From assembly GCA_937892095.1 (NCBI GenBank), contig CALAVC010000110.1, forward strand, positions 1 through 20,473: DNA of 20,473 bases. The letters are read 5' to 3'. This DNA is from an uncultured Bacteroidales bacterium (GTDB lineage: Bacteria > Bacteroidota > Bacteroidia > Bacteroidales > Marinilabiliaceae). The notes beneath the pieces are model-generated. The model saw only the letters and a program-made list of their open reading frames with translations, ran no database searches and was not told the origin of the DNA. The translations under genes and the position numbers were made by a program. Positions 8,001 to 16,599 of the stretch are shown in pieces (the first letter of the stretch is position 1; each line of letters opens with the position of its first letter).

Positions 8001-10584
8001 ATACTTCTGCATCCTCAGAAACTTGATTCTCAGGATTGATGAGATACTGTAGCGCTTCTCCTGGTGCGAATTGTTTGTCATTGCAGAACAACCTCAATTC
8101 GTATTTCTTTTCTGGATGTTCATGCTCAAGAATGACCAAATTCTGAGCGAACACAGCAGCATCGCCTGCATTGAACAGATTGATGATAAGCTTGTCCGTA
8201 TATGGATGCTGCGATATGTAATTCTTCAGCTGATGCAGAACCATTGTGACGTTCACATCACTATCAACACGTCGAGTAACGGCAATGTTCAGAAGCCTCT
8301 CGATGTACGATTTAGCCTGTCGGAATCCAGACGAGAATGTGTCATCATTCTGGAAATTTGGGTCGGCAAAAATTCCCCATCCGTATGTCAACTCGCCTAC
8401 GTACTGGAAGAAGGTATTGCTATTGTCCGCACATAGTACCAACGGAGCTACGTCTGGCAACATGTCACCATAGAATATCTTATCCAACTGCTTGTACCAA
8501 GATTTTTTGAACGAAGCATCTTCAAGTGTTCTATTCTCCCACTCCTCGTACTGCTCATAGAGATTCACAAACCAAGCTAAACGCAAGGGATGAAGCGGAG
8601 TTATGACGTAAGACTCTATCTGGCAATTGTTTTCTGGCAATTCTGTGTAGAGATGCAGCATATCAAGTCGCTGCATTCGTAACAGCAATTCCCTTCTAGG
8701 ATTGTCGTTGAGAATAGACTTTATCCATTCGTTATACTCGGCCAAATAATCCTTGATTTCACCAATGTGTGCAAAAATGTCAAATGTCTCTATTACACCC
8801 TTGCCTTGGTCATCTTGAGGACCATTCTCTGTGTTAGTAGATTGAGCGATGAGTTCAAAGAGTGCTTTACGCTTCTCTAAGAGACTTTCTGGCACTTCTT
8901 CTGTCTCAAACTCCTTGAACTGTATAGACTTGAAATCTTTAGCTGTGTGATTTGCAAGCAGAATTGCATCTACAGAACCTATTCTATCACCGTATTTGAT
9001 AAAAGTACGTTCTATATCCAACAGTTTCTTAGGTATAGGTATTTGATAGTTCTCATCTTGTGAGTAACTTATCAAGAATGTGTCTTGATAAGTAGAGTGT
9101 TCCCATTGACCTTTTATTGCCCCAAACTTGTCTTTCCTTGATTTTCGTACTGGCACGTTGAGTTCCGATGAATCTTTCTTCCGAATTCTCTCTATGCGAT
9201 AATGGAAGTACGCTTCGAGAACTGTATTTAGCTTATCCTTTTTCTTCTCATTGGTAGGGCCTTCTTCATCACCTCCATCTTCAATTACTTCAAGGTAAAA
9301 ACTATCGCTATCGCAAGAGCGATACCATTGATTATCGCCAGCAAATTCGTCCTGCGTCATGTTAGGATCCTTTTTATGTTGAGCATTCCAACGGTCTTGT
9401 ACATCTGCGTCACAGAATAAATCGCTCTTCTCGTTGAGTATATTTCCTACATCATTGAGTGCCTTGACACGGAAGAAGTATCTACCAGTATTGAAATTGT
9501 CTGCCTGTAGTTCGACGGTTACATCACGATATTCTTTGGCATTGTCTGTCACTTTTGCCGTCTTGACAATAACCTCTTGATACATGCCATCTACGTTATA
9601 CAAGGCGATGGCAAAGCTCTTCAAATCTAGACATTCCTTGGGCTTTGGAGCAGTTGTAATTCGTATCTTTAGCTTCTCGCTCTTGCCTGTCTCTGCTTTC
9701 AGTTCTTTGCCGTCTTCTGTTTCAATCAAATGTTTTCCTGATAACTCAACTGATGCTATACGAATCTCATTAGGATCATCTATTAACTCCTCTATCTCCC
9801 ATTTGGAGAAATCCAATTCAGGATAATCATTAGCAATGCATTCACACAAGTCCTGCACATTGCTTAACTGGCGTTCTCTCTGAAGGAATTGTATGGCTTT
9901 TGCCTTGATGCTTTCACTCTTAATCGGCAACAATGACACTCTGTCAGTAATAGCCTTCGAGAAATCTGATAGAAGCCCAATACATTTGGCATTCAATGCA
10001 ACACGACGCCTTGCGTTTGCTGCATTCTTACATAAGTCTGCATCGGGGAGTATACCCAAATGGAAGATGCCATGAGCTATTGCCGCATTACTGAAACCAT
10101 TGTCGTCGAGATAGAGAAGATAGTTGAGTTTCTGAATTGGGCTCAACTCCTCTTTCAGATACTCCAATACTTCATACACTACGGTATTATTATTCTCCTC
10201 TGCCTTGTCCAATAACCTATTAATCAGTTGGTGATTTAGATGAGATATTGACAATTCTCTGAACGTAGCATTGCCAAATGAGTCTTCAGCTGAAGTCTCG
10301 TTGTTCACCGATATTAATACTAGAACTGGCGCACTTTGGTCGTTACGAAGTTCTATGAGTTTCGTAGCACTGATGTACCGCTCTCCAACCAATGTCTCTG
10401 ATAGAATTGAACATTGGACCCTTGTATTGAGATCCTTCAACTTATCAAGTAAGTGCTCCAACACATTGATAGGCAATCCAACCACTTTCATACAGTGCCC
10501 ATCCTGCGCCTGCTCAAGTTCCGATTGATACTCTTCTACAAAGAGGTCAAGTATATACTGGTAGTATAGTGTTCTTATTTCCAT
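5071..10584 (-). CDS. Giant HerA/FtsK-type ATPase, MAD8/DptH-like
   Basis: 1837 aa. The C-terminal ATPase has Walker A GVQGGGKS (1479-1486), Walker B IVFDEAH (D1714, E1715) and a following EMRHKGVSMMIASQDP segment, typical of HerA/FtsK-like DNA-translocating ATPases. About 1000 residues of uncharacterised sequence precede it. Residues D1153 and E1167-I-K1169 form a D-x13-ExK pattern (LLVDIHV...TIVEIK) like the PD-(D/E)XK nuclease core. Residues about 1340-1440 are a Thr/Ser/Pro/Glu-rich linker. Size, layout and neighbours resemble the DptH protein of phosphorothioate-dependent restriction and the MAD8 ATPase of methylation-associated defence; the assignment is from memory of those families. 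It probably acts on invading DNA together with the upstream gene products. It starts 12 bases after the 520-aa gene; no strong ribosome site is visible. Confidence 0.85.
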   Translation of the reverse strand: MEIRTLYYQYILDLFVEEYQSELEQAQDGHCMKVVGLPINVLEHLLDKLKDLNTRVQCSILSETLVGERYISATKLIELRNDQSAPVLVLISVNNETSAEDSFGNATFRELSISHLNHQLINRLLDKAEENNNTVVYEVLEYLKEELSPIQKLNYLLYLDDNGFSNAAIAHGIFHLGILPDADLCKNAANARRRVALNAKCIGLLSDFSKAITDRVSLLPIKSESIKAKAIQFLQRERQLSNVQDLCECIANDYPELDFSKWEIEELIDDPNEIRIASVELSGKHLIETEDGKELKAETGKSEKLKIRITTAPKPKECLDLKSFAIALYNVDGMYQEVIVKTAKVTDNAKEYRDVTVELQADNFNTGRYFFRVKALNDVGNILNEKSDLFCDADVQDRWNAQHKKDPNMTQDEFAGDNQWYRSCDSDSFYLEVIEDGGDEEGPTNEKKKDKLNTVLEAYFHYRIERIRKKDSSELNVPVRKSRKDKFGAIKGQWEHSTYQDTFLISYSQDENYQIPIPKKLLDIERTFIKYGDRIGSVDAILLANHTAKDFKSIQFKEFETEEVPESLLEKRKALFELIAQSTNTENGPQDDQGKGVIETFDIFAHIGEIKDYLAEYNEWIKSILNDNPRRELLLRMQRLDMLHLYTELPENNCQIESYVITPLHPLRLAWFVNLYEQYEEWENRTLEDASFKKSWYKQLDKIFYGDMLPDVAPLVLCADNSNTFFQYVGELTYGWGIFADPNFQNDDTFSSGFRQAKSYIERLLNIAVTRRVDSDVNVTMVLHQLKNYISQHPYTDKLIINLFNAGDAAVFAQNLVILEHEHPEKKYELRLFCNDKQFAPGEALQYLINPENQVSEDAEVFSQSSDNRLFPKLRFSINTLDEFRTESDKFPAHISFLINPFPAKASLQRPSLNQQSFFLNGIVERPVVTVDTKENGCVWHRYISNAQMPRPASTFANEAVDLYATMQSMVASTMSNNREQSVPALQLDVRDSNAVILRLVHDVSDWVVTFDKNMGPEYYDMPCKEGEVPYLLDYIPSSELNGISSFLSCRPTSEIEGLMKPHFKNFGINVSDQTSFYELLGDVRSVSSSIIMQLGSSQNKAFEVLGTTLMKRMLERKELLTDTFVIPIDLHKNLFKDLPSDSEKHADNLLVDIHVPCKEIVFTIVEIKCRQHQTDAQRSELQKEMKLQISNTIVALQTRFDITYSSPDRLDRELKSLELQSLLLFYVKRARRFNSLCQETADSYEQFILSLTDNDYTIRFKRLGLIYEFNNPQLQLKEDIDETTFYTLGRPMIERILEREAKVKTVDLCNIGQSALITQADTEMKMFFETSDRTIRETANTAPRNEIESEHPVVSQPSTTIINQPEAGISTIPVNNETTPIVTTEPIGEEIVTQQPQDSSSPIVETPVEPTPEVITTPTEPISNDTLVFPPALPAPEYSIMVGKTSGSEQFGILGKAVNGNRTIAIDLSETNTISLFGVQGGGKSYTIGTITEMTLGQFKNINTLPAPMASVIFHYSESMDYAPEFTSMIHPNDNAAQLKKLKEVYGAEPGSIDDVVMLVPEDKVEQRKIEYPSIEIQPIKFHSTDLNVQDWMFLLKAVGNDSTYISQLRMIMKQNRNNLNLADLRQAVTDSPTLSASQKNLALQRLDFAGEYIDDTMKLGSLLKPGRLIVVDLRDEFIEKDDALGLFVIMLNIFSSVREYKGHGFNKFIVFDEAHRYMGNKDLTSTIVTAIREMRHKGVSMMIASQDPMSLPNEIIELSSIMLMHKFNSPQWVRHVQRSITQLQTLSSSDMASLQPGEAFLWATKATDKAVTLRPIKISTRPRVTKHGGDTIKAI

Positions 10585-10596
10585 AAATTCAAGGTA

Positions 10597-12159
10597 TTAG
10601 ATAGTGTAACGAGGACGAATCTTCTGAAGAATTGCCGCGTCACTCATGTCGGCGTAGAATCCAATTTGGCGAAGCTTATTCTTCAGAGCTTCCATGTTGT
10701 TCTTGAATGCAAGTTGGGTACTAATCTCAGCGTTATGATACCTATCTTCCTTCGTGCCATCCACAACTAGACCATAACGAGTTCTTAGCTGCTTCGCCAA
10801 TTCATCGATAGATAAAGCCCTTGACTCGTATCCGCCACCTTCTTTGGGGGATAATACAAGTAACTGAACAAGTACTTCAAGAAGTTTTGTGCCAAGAACC
10901 GCCCTACGAGGTGTTTTCCTGCTACGTCCATCGGCCAAGAATGCCGATTCCTTATTCTTCATTGCAACGCTATCGAAAAATCTGAATGAAAATTCATACT
11001 GATACGTTGAGCGAGACTTCATTATACATTGAATATACTTATCGAAGTTCGTTGCTTCATACTTCAAGTAATCGTCTAACTCTTCTCTATTCTCTTGCGC
11101 GTCATCGCCCTTGTATCTTGCATATATATCCTTGAGGCGCTGCTTGAATATGAAGTCAAAATCCTCTGGAGGATTCTTCATTATATCAAGAATTTTTGCC
11201 ACAGAGTCTGACGATGAGTCACAGACATATCTCTGAACAGCGTCTATCTTGAATGTGGCACGGATATACTCCATAAGGCCATTGAGCTTCGACTCCATTT
11301 CGGCACAAGCCAACGGAGCTACGTCGCTATTCAATTTGCCTGAAGCATCGACCAAAATACTCCATGTATCATCGTCTTCTACACGTCCGTTCTCTACCAT
11401 TCTCGGCAAGAGATAGACGAGTTTTAGGAAGTATAACGACAGATGGAATCCTATGATGATATTAAGATACTCTATGAAGACGCTACGAGGTATTATCTCT
11501 TGATACGCCAGCAATCGTCTCACGTCTTCGCAGAACAGATTTGCCTGCTTCGTAAGTAAAGGTTCTCCACTAACGGTATTCTTCGCGCCTTTAGCATCTA
11601 CATCGATGTTTACTAGCTTCATCAAGTGAAGAATACCTGCCGTGTCAACATCTAACTGACCCGAACCTACAATAGAATTCCGTTGTGAATCCCAACCTAC
11701 TGACATGTATTTTTTCAAGCTGTCCATGACGGTAGGTTGCTGACTGAGCATCATAAACACCTGGTCTGCCGTATTGTAGTCTCTCGTGTGCTTGTTGTTG
11801 CGAATACGATAACACTCCAAGTGCATAGGACGTAGTGACGACACATTCTCTTTAGATATATTTCCTCTAAAGACCATATTCACTAGGCTACTACGCATCC
11901 ATGTTTCTATTGCGTCTTTATTTTCGCTATAGCCTGAGAGCGCGCCAGTTTGCTCAAGTTTGTTGAAGTATTTATGAAGATTCTCTATGCTATGAAAGTA
12001 TCCTTTGCTCAACTTTAGCTTGATGCGCTTTCCATTGTTTCGCATAAGCATGAAGAGGTTGACGAGGACATTGTCCAACGTTATAGTCTTGAAGTCCGCC
12101 GCAAATATCTTTTCGTTACGGAAGACTGATTCTTCTTTGTCTAATATTGGTGTTAGCAT
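10597..12159 (-). CDS. MAD7/DptG-like defence protein of unknown fold (520 aa)
   Basis: A 520-aa, mostly helical-looking soluble protein without a motif I can name. It contains a C-terminal basic stretch, GRSRKTPRRAVLGTKLLEVLVQLLVL (about residues 412-437), followed by a region that could be a winged-helix-like module (LSIDELAKQLRTRYGLVVDG). It overlaps the upstream kinase gene by 7 bases (ATGCTAA), and the giant ATPase follows 12 bases later, so the three are one translational unit. By position between a kinase/ATPase and a giant ATPase it corresponds to MAD7 in methylation-associated defence, and to DptG in the DptFGH module. This is positional homology, not a sequence match I could verify. 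The likely role is a structural or adaptor subunit of the effector complex. Confidence 0.75.
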   Translation of the reverse strand: MLTPILDKEESVFRNEKIFAADFKTITLDNVLVNLFMLMRNNGKRIKLKLSKGYFHSIENLHKYFNKLEQTGALSGYSENKDAIETWMRSSLVNMVFRGNISKENVSSLRPMHLECYRIRNNKHTRDYNTADQVFMMLSQQPTVMDSLKKYMSVGWDSQRNSIVGSGQLDVDTAGILHLMKLVNIDVDAKGAKNTVSGEPLLTKQANLFCEDVRRLLAYQEIIPRSVFIEYLNIIIGFHLSLYFLKLVYLLPRMVENGRVEDDDTWSILVDASGKLNSDVAPLACAEMESKLNGLMEYIRATFKIDAVQRYVCDSSSDSVAKILDIMKNPPEDFDFIFKQRLKDIYARYKGDDAQENREELDDYLKYEATNFDKYIQCIMKSRSTYQYEFSFRFFDSVAMKNKESAFLADGRSRKTPRRAVLGTKLLEVLVQLLVLSPKEGGGYESRALSIDELAKQLRTRYGLVVDGTKEDRYHNAEISTQLAFKNNMEALKNKLRQIGFYADMSDAAILQKIRPRYTI

Positions 12160-15100
12160 AGCGATTCTGTATTAACACGTTCAACATTAATCTTGTTGTC
12201 GGCTTGAAGGGAGATTCGGAAGTAATCTCTATCGTTCTGAGTTACGAGAACGTCTTTGTATGTCTCACTCTCAAGCAAGTTCTTGAATACTTGAAGTTCT
12301 ACGAAACGGCCGTTCAAGTCGTCGAGAGATGGATTGAATCCTTTCTGAATGAAGTACAGCATCTCGTACAAATCGAGTGATACATTGAGACTGATAAACT
12401 TCTTGGTCTTATGCCTGAAGATGAAACTGTCGTGCTCATGCTCTATGTACTTGACCAAATGATCGTTCTGTGCGACTTCAAGTGTGAAGTCCGACAGAGG
12501 AAACAGACGATAAGCCTTTCCGTAAGGATCTTTGATTTGGCTTGACGACAACAGAAGGAACTTGCTGTACAACTGTTCATTCCAACAACCTTCCGAGCAT
12601 GATATTGCCAGAGACAAAGACTTTATAATATCCTCTCTCTTTTCTTCAATATCAGCAAGCATGTCATGGAACTCAGAGATCGACTGGTATGGGATTCGCT
12701 TGGCATAATCGAAGTTCATGCTTCCCTCAAAATACTGATGGCGGATAAACGATTGATGTCGAGCCTTGAGGATCTCCATCTCCTCTTTACTCTGATTGTA
12801 ACTTGCCAGCAACGAATTACTCTCGTTGAACTCCGTCAGCAGATTCCTATCGCGTTCTGCAAACAACAGATACTCATTGGGGTTTTTATCCTTGTAGTAC
12901 AGGTCTCTGTCTAAATTCGGGATAGCCACATTAGCGATGTCTGTTTCGCGAAGCATCTTTACTACACGGTCATCCGAATTGAGATCTGCATAAATTGTTG
13001 ATGGCGCTGTCAGATTGAAATAGTAATGTTGCCAATAGAACTGCTGCTCTTTGTAGTATGCCAATCGCGTTTTATCCGACGGATTAGCTTCATAGTCGCC
13101 CTTTGTGTTATTGACCCGGGTAAGCAAATATTGGACATCACTGCATGAATTGTCTCGCGTGAGTAGCCACGAGATAACAGAACGTAGGTCGCGCATAGTG
13201 ATATGTACCTCACGCTTGTATACTACTACTGCACGCAGCAGCCATTCAAGACGGTTCTGCACTTCTGCGCCCGACGCGCTGTCGGATAGTGTATCTACGT
13301 TATACTTGATATAGCATTGGTTAGCTATTGGACAGCGTTCACACTTGCTCCATAGTCTCTTGTTGGTGAGTAGCTCTATCTGCTGACGCAAGAGCGACTT
13401 TTCTCCTCCATCTGATGCTGTAATGGAACGCAGGTTAAGATTGATGACCAGAACACCTTCTGGCATTTCGGCCATTCCCTCTTCGTAGAAGTATTTATCT
13501 ATGAGGTCTGCCAACTGCTTATGCTCCGCATGATTGAGCAGAAAGTCCATCAAACGACCTTCATTGATGGCTATGATACGACCCTCTTGCGCTTGCTTGA
13601 AGTTCTCGATGTTCTCAAACGGACGGAAGAACTCTGTAAGCACATCGTCGTTTTTGAGATTTGCTTCATCTTGAGAACCGTCGTAGTTGCTGCGGAACTT
13701 CATTCCTCCTATGGTGAACGTAGCACCATTGGCCGACTGCTCTACATTGCTGGCTGCGGCCTCTATCCTATGAAGGAAGGCTGTCTTGCCATCGCCTGCG
13801 TTACCCGTTATGATAACAAGTTTGTATTTGCCTGCCTTGATGTCTTCAAGAAGAACGGTGTCGAGCTTTGTCTTGGTGTACGTCTCTTTGTCAAGAATGC
13901 TCTCTTTCAACGACGCGCGTGTTCCTGCATTTCCATGACGGCTCTGACTGTATAGGCTATTGATGTAATCTACTATGTCGTACTCATCGCCTTCTGGATT
14001 GATATACACTACGTCTTGTTTTTTGGTAATGCCACTTGGGCCAATTGCCTTCAGGGCTTCAAGCATCTCTTTGGCAGAACCGAACCGATCTGCTTCACGA
14101 GTCTCGATAGACTTCATGACGAATGCCGCAAAAGCATCGGAGATCTGGTTGTTGACTGCCTTTATGTCGCCCCCCTTTACATCCAATTTCGGCTCGTGCT
14201 TGCTGTTTGTCCACGGATAACCATGTGCAAGAAGCTCATATATAGTTATGCCGAGAGCAAACGTGTCTGTACTTTTGTTGACTACGATTCCATGCGGTGT
14301 AAACATATCTGGAGCCATATATGGACGAGTACCAGCACCACTCAAGCTATCTGAATTGTCTGAAGCTATATTGAAGTCGATGAGCACAAAACGCTGATTC
14401 TTATCCATCATGATATTATATGGCTTAATATCACGATGATACATCGGAGTCTCTTGCTCTTGCATGTACTTCAGCGCATCGAGTACCGACTCCGCCATAT
14501 TATATATCACGGGCAATGGCAGTCTCATGTTGCCATAGCTGTATTTGCCAAGGTTCTCTCCATCGACGTATTCCATCAATGTATAGAATAGTCGATTCTG
14601 TATCAGACCGTTGTAATAGAAGCGAACAATATTATTGTGGTTTAGCTTGCTGAGTGCCTGATATTCATCGATGACCGCTTGCGCTGTATTGCCTTCCTCA
14701 AATATCTTGATAGCAAGTTTGTTATCGGGCTGAAGTACATGCGAAACTCTGAATACACGCGAAAAGCCTCCCTTGCCAAGCATTTCTCCAAGAGTCAACT
14801 CTGATGTAACTTGGTCGCCAGGCTTCAAATCTTGCAACTTTAGTTCGCTAACGTTGGATGGATGAGACTGCTTGTCGTCGTTGTTTGCATCATTCTGTGT
14901 CGCGATGAAAGAACTGATAATATAGCTTCTTACATCTTGAATGTTATTCCAACGACAGCTAACGTCCTCAATGATTGTTCGACGACATACTTCGTCTACC
15001 CACTTTGGCACGTTGCTGTTGATGCTACTTGGAAGTTTATCTTCTGGAAGTATGCCAGCAAAACGCTTTGCAAAGTCGATGTGATTAGCGAATGGCACTT

Positions 15101-16310
15101 TCTGACCAGTCATCAACTCGTAGGTGATAACACCAAACGAATAGACGTCCGACGCTGCCGATGCATCGCCGTCAAACACCTCTGCTGGGATGTATGGATT
15201 GTAATCAAATGATGTCGTGGTAACAGTAACGTCCAACTTCTCGTGCTGTGGATTATACGACAATCCAAAGTTGCCAAGCGCCGCAGCGTTGCCTGATGTA
15301 AGGAATATATTCTCTGGCGTTACATTGCGGTGTAAAATGCCGTGATCGTGGGCTATCTGCAAAGCATTGGCTATGTCGGTTAGTATACGCACTTTGTCGG
15401 GCTCGGTGAACGTGTTGCGCACCATTTCGGCACGAAGAGAATGTTCCTCCATGCGCTCGTGTTTCTCATAGAAATGGTTGCCATCTTCGCTCTCAGTGTA
15501 TTCAGAGCGGATGATGTTGGGCGAAAATGGCAATTGCTCCTGAGTGATCTGAGCATTCTTCACCATTGCATTATGCTTCTCAAGTTGCATTGGCGAAAGG
15601 CCTGCTCGGTTGAGCGCATAATCTCTGACGATATATTGCTTCTGCTCAAAGAATGGCGAGCAGCACAGATACTCTTCGTAGTCTTCTGTATGGTCGCGGA
15701 CCTCAACCACTTTCAGTCCTATTACGGAGGTCACACGATGCGTTTTATCGGCACAGCTACCCGTCAGATAGTCTGTTATGGGCAGTTGCAAAGAACTGAT
15801 GGCGTTGGTCGATTTACGAAGAATACTATTGTCGCAGATGTAGTCGCAAAGTTCGTTGCTGTTCAGTAGGAACACCATTTTGTTTGCATTGCAATCGTCC
15901 AAATGCTCTTTGGTCTGTCCCGTTTTGCTGAGAACTAATATCGTCTCTATCCACGCTGCACTCCATGCGGCATTCTTTTGCTTGAGGTAAGAGACAAGCA
16001 GTTTGCTCTTATATCGGGCTGAGATTAGCGGATGCTTCATCGGGTGACCATTGTGATACCACGTTTGGTCATCGCCCTCAACTGTTCCGCTGAAATCCTT
16101 ATTCTCTATGTGATATATGGCGTGCGGTGCTATTACTATGGCATCATACTCATAATAGACTATTGCGCCTTGAGCATTCTGGCACGGATAGTTTCCGTTT
16201 GGCACTATGTAGTAGTTGTCTGGTAGCTTTGCCTCCAGATAACGAATAAGGTTGTTTTCTCCCTCGTTTACAGGACCGCTGTAAAACTTTGGTTCACATA
16301 TCTTGCCCAT
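12153..16310 (-). CDS. NERD / pseudokinase / Ser-Thr kinase / P-loop ATPase fusion (MAD6-, PglW-like)
   Basis: 1385 aa. Residues 1-130 are a NERD (nuclease-related) domain with a PD-(D/E)XK-like pattern (D56, E69, K71 in IENKDFSGTV). Residues about 260-470 form a first kinase fold with degenerate catalysis: HRN329 replaces HRD, and N347-F-G replaces DFG, so it is probably a pseudokinase. Residues about 500-760 form a canonical kinase: GKGGFS, K535, E549, HRDIKPYN (D627), D645 in DFN, APD. Residues about 825-1000 form a P-loop ATPase with Walker A GNAGDGKT (836-843), an IIAINEG strand (912-918) and a C-x2-C-x5-C cluster (990-999), resembling DptF of phosphorothioate-dependent restriction. NERD-kinase proteins occur in BREX type 2 (PglW) and as MAD6. 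It probably senses or gates defence by phosphorylation. The repeat array precedes the ATG. Confidence 0.88.
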   Translation of the reverse strand: MGKICEPKFYSGPVNEGENNLIRYLEAKLPDNYYIVPNGNYPCQNAQGAIVYYEYDAIVIAPHAIYHIENKDFSGTVEGDDQTWYHNGHPMKHPLISARYKSKLLVSYLKQKNAAWSAAWIETILVLSKTGQTKEHLDDCNANKMVFLLNSNELCDYICDNSILRKSTNAISSLQLPITDYLTGSCADKTHRVTSVIGLKVVEVRDHTEDYEEYLCCSPFFEQKQYIVRDYALNRAGLSPMQLEKHNAMVKNAQITQEQLPFSPNIIRSEYTESEDGNHFYEKHERMEEHSLRAEMVRNTFTEPDKVRILTDIANALQIAHDHGILHRNVTPENIFLTSGNAAALGNFGLSYNPQHEKLDVTVTTTSFDYNPYIPAEVFDGDASAASDVYSFGVITYELMTGQKVPFANHIDFAKRFAGILPEDKLPSSINSNVPKWVDEVCRRTIIEDVSCRWNNIQDVRSYIISSFIATQNDANNDDKQSHPSNVSELKLQDLKPGDQVTSELTLGEMLGKGGFSRVFRVSHVLQPDNKLAIKIFEEGNTAQAVIDEYQALSKLNHNNIVRFYYNGLIQNRLFYTLMEYVDGENLGKYSYGNMRLPLPVIYNMAESVLDALKYMQEQETPMYHRDIKPYNIMMDKNQRFVLIDFNIASDNSDSLSGAGTRPYMAPDMFTPHGIVVNKSTDTFALGITIYELLAHGYPWTNSKHEPKLDVKGGDIKAVNNQISDAFAAFVMKSIETREADRFGSAKEMLEALKAIGPSGITKKQDVVYINPEGDEYDIVDYINSLYSQSRHGNAGTRASLKESILDKETYTKTKLDTVLLEDIKAGKYKLVIITGNAGDGKTAFLHRIEAAASNVEQSANGATFTIGGMKFRSNYDGSQDEANLKNDDVLTEFFRPFENIENFKQAQEGRIIAINEGRLMDFLLNHAEHKQLADLIDKYFYEEGMAEMPEGVLVINLNLRSITASDGGEKSLLRQQIELLTNKRLWSKCERCPIANQCYIKYNVDTLSDSASGAEVQNRLEWLLRAVVVYKREVHITMRDLRSVISWLLTRDNSCSDVQYLLTRVNNTKGDYEANPSDKTRLAYYKEQQFYWQHYYFNLTAPSTIYADLNSDDRVVKMLRETDIANVAIPNLDRDLYYKDKNPNEYLLFAERDRNLLTEFNESNSLLASYNQSKEEMEILKARHQSFIRHQYFEGSMNFDYAKRIPYQSISEFHDMLADIEEKREDIIKSLSLAISCSEGCWNEQLYSKFLLLSSSQIKDPYGKAYRLFPLSDFTLEVAQNDHLVKYIEHEHDSFIFRHKTKKFISLNVSLDLYEMLYFIQKGFNPSLDDLNGRFVELQVFKNLLESETYKDVLVTQNDRDYFRISLQADNKINVERVNTESLC

Positions 16311-16383
16311 ATTTATTGTTTGTTCGTTGGTTGAACTCGTTTCTATTTATATGTGTGGTCTCTTTTGTCTTGTTTCTGCATCT

Positions 16384-16596
16384 CAGCAAATTACCAGCAA
16401 ATTACCAGCAAATTACCAGCAAATTAAATCTGCCTTTGTGTTCACATTCTTTATTCTGCCCTTTATTCCGCCCTTTCATTTCTATCTCAGCAAATTACCA
16501 GCAAATTAAACTACTAGCAAAACATTACTGACAATCAATATGTTACACAAACACACATCCATAAAGCGCTATCCTCAGCAAATTACCAGCAAATTA
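16384..16596 (-). repeat. 11-bp direct repeat array upstream of the kinase operon
   Basis: The plus-strand unit CAGCAAATTAC (minus: GTAATTTGCTG) occurs four times in tandem at 16384-16426, twice at 16488-16508 and twice at 16576-16596; the last copy in each cluster ends AAA in place of the final C. Every cluster is preceded by a CTC context (ATCTCAG or TCCTCAG). The 11-base period puts each unit on the same face of the helix, as expected for cooperative protein binding. The array fills the 289-base gap between the AlbA_2 gene and the kinase gene, so it is likely an operator or promoter region. On the plus strand it also creates a spurious repetitive ORF. Confidence 0.85.
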
Positions 16597-16599
16597 AAT

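Noticed and set aside
16289..16531. Plus-strand frames of 68-80 aa with repeated SKLPANYQQ-like peptides
   Set aside because: The repetition comes from the 11-bp DNA repeats; the frames lack a family signal and cross the kinase start region on the opposite strand.
16384..16596. CRISPR array
   Set aside because: Units are only 11 bp, mostly directly tandem without spacers, and no cas gene is present.
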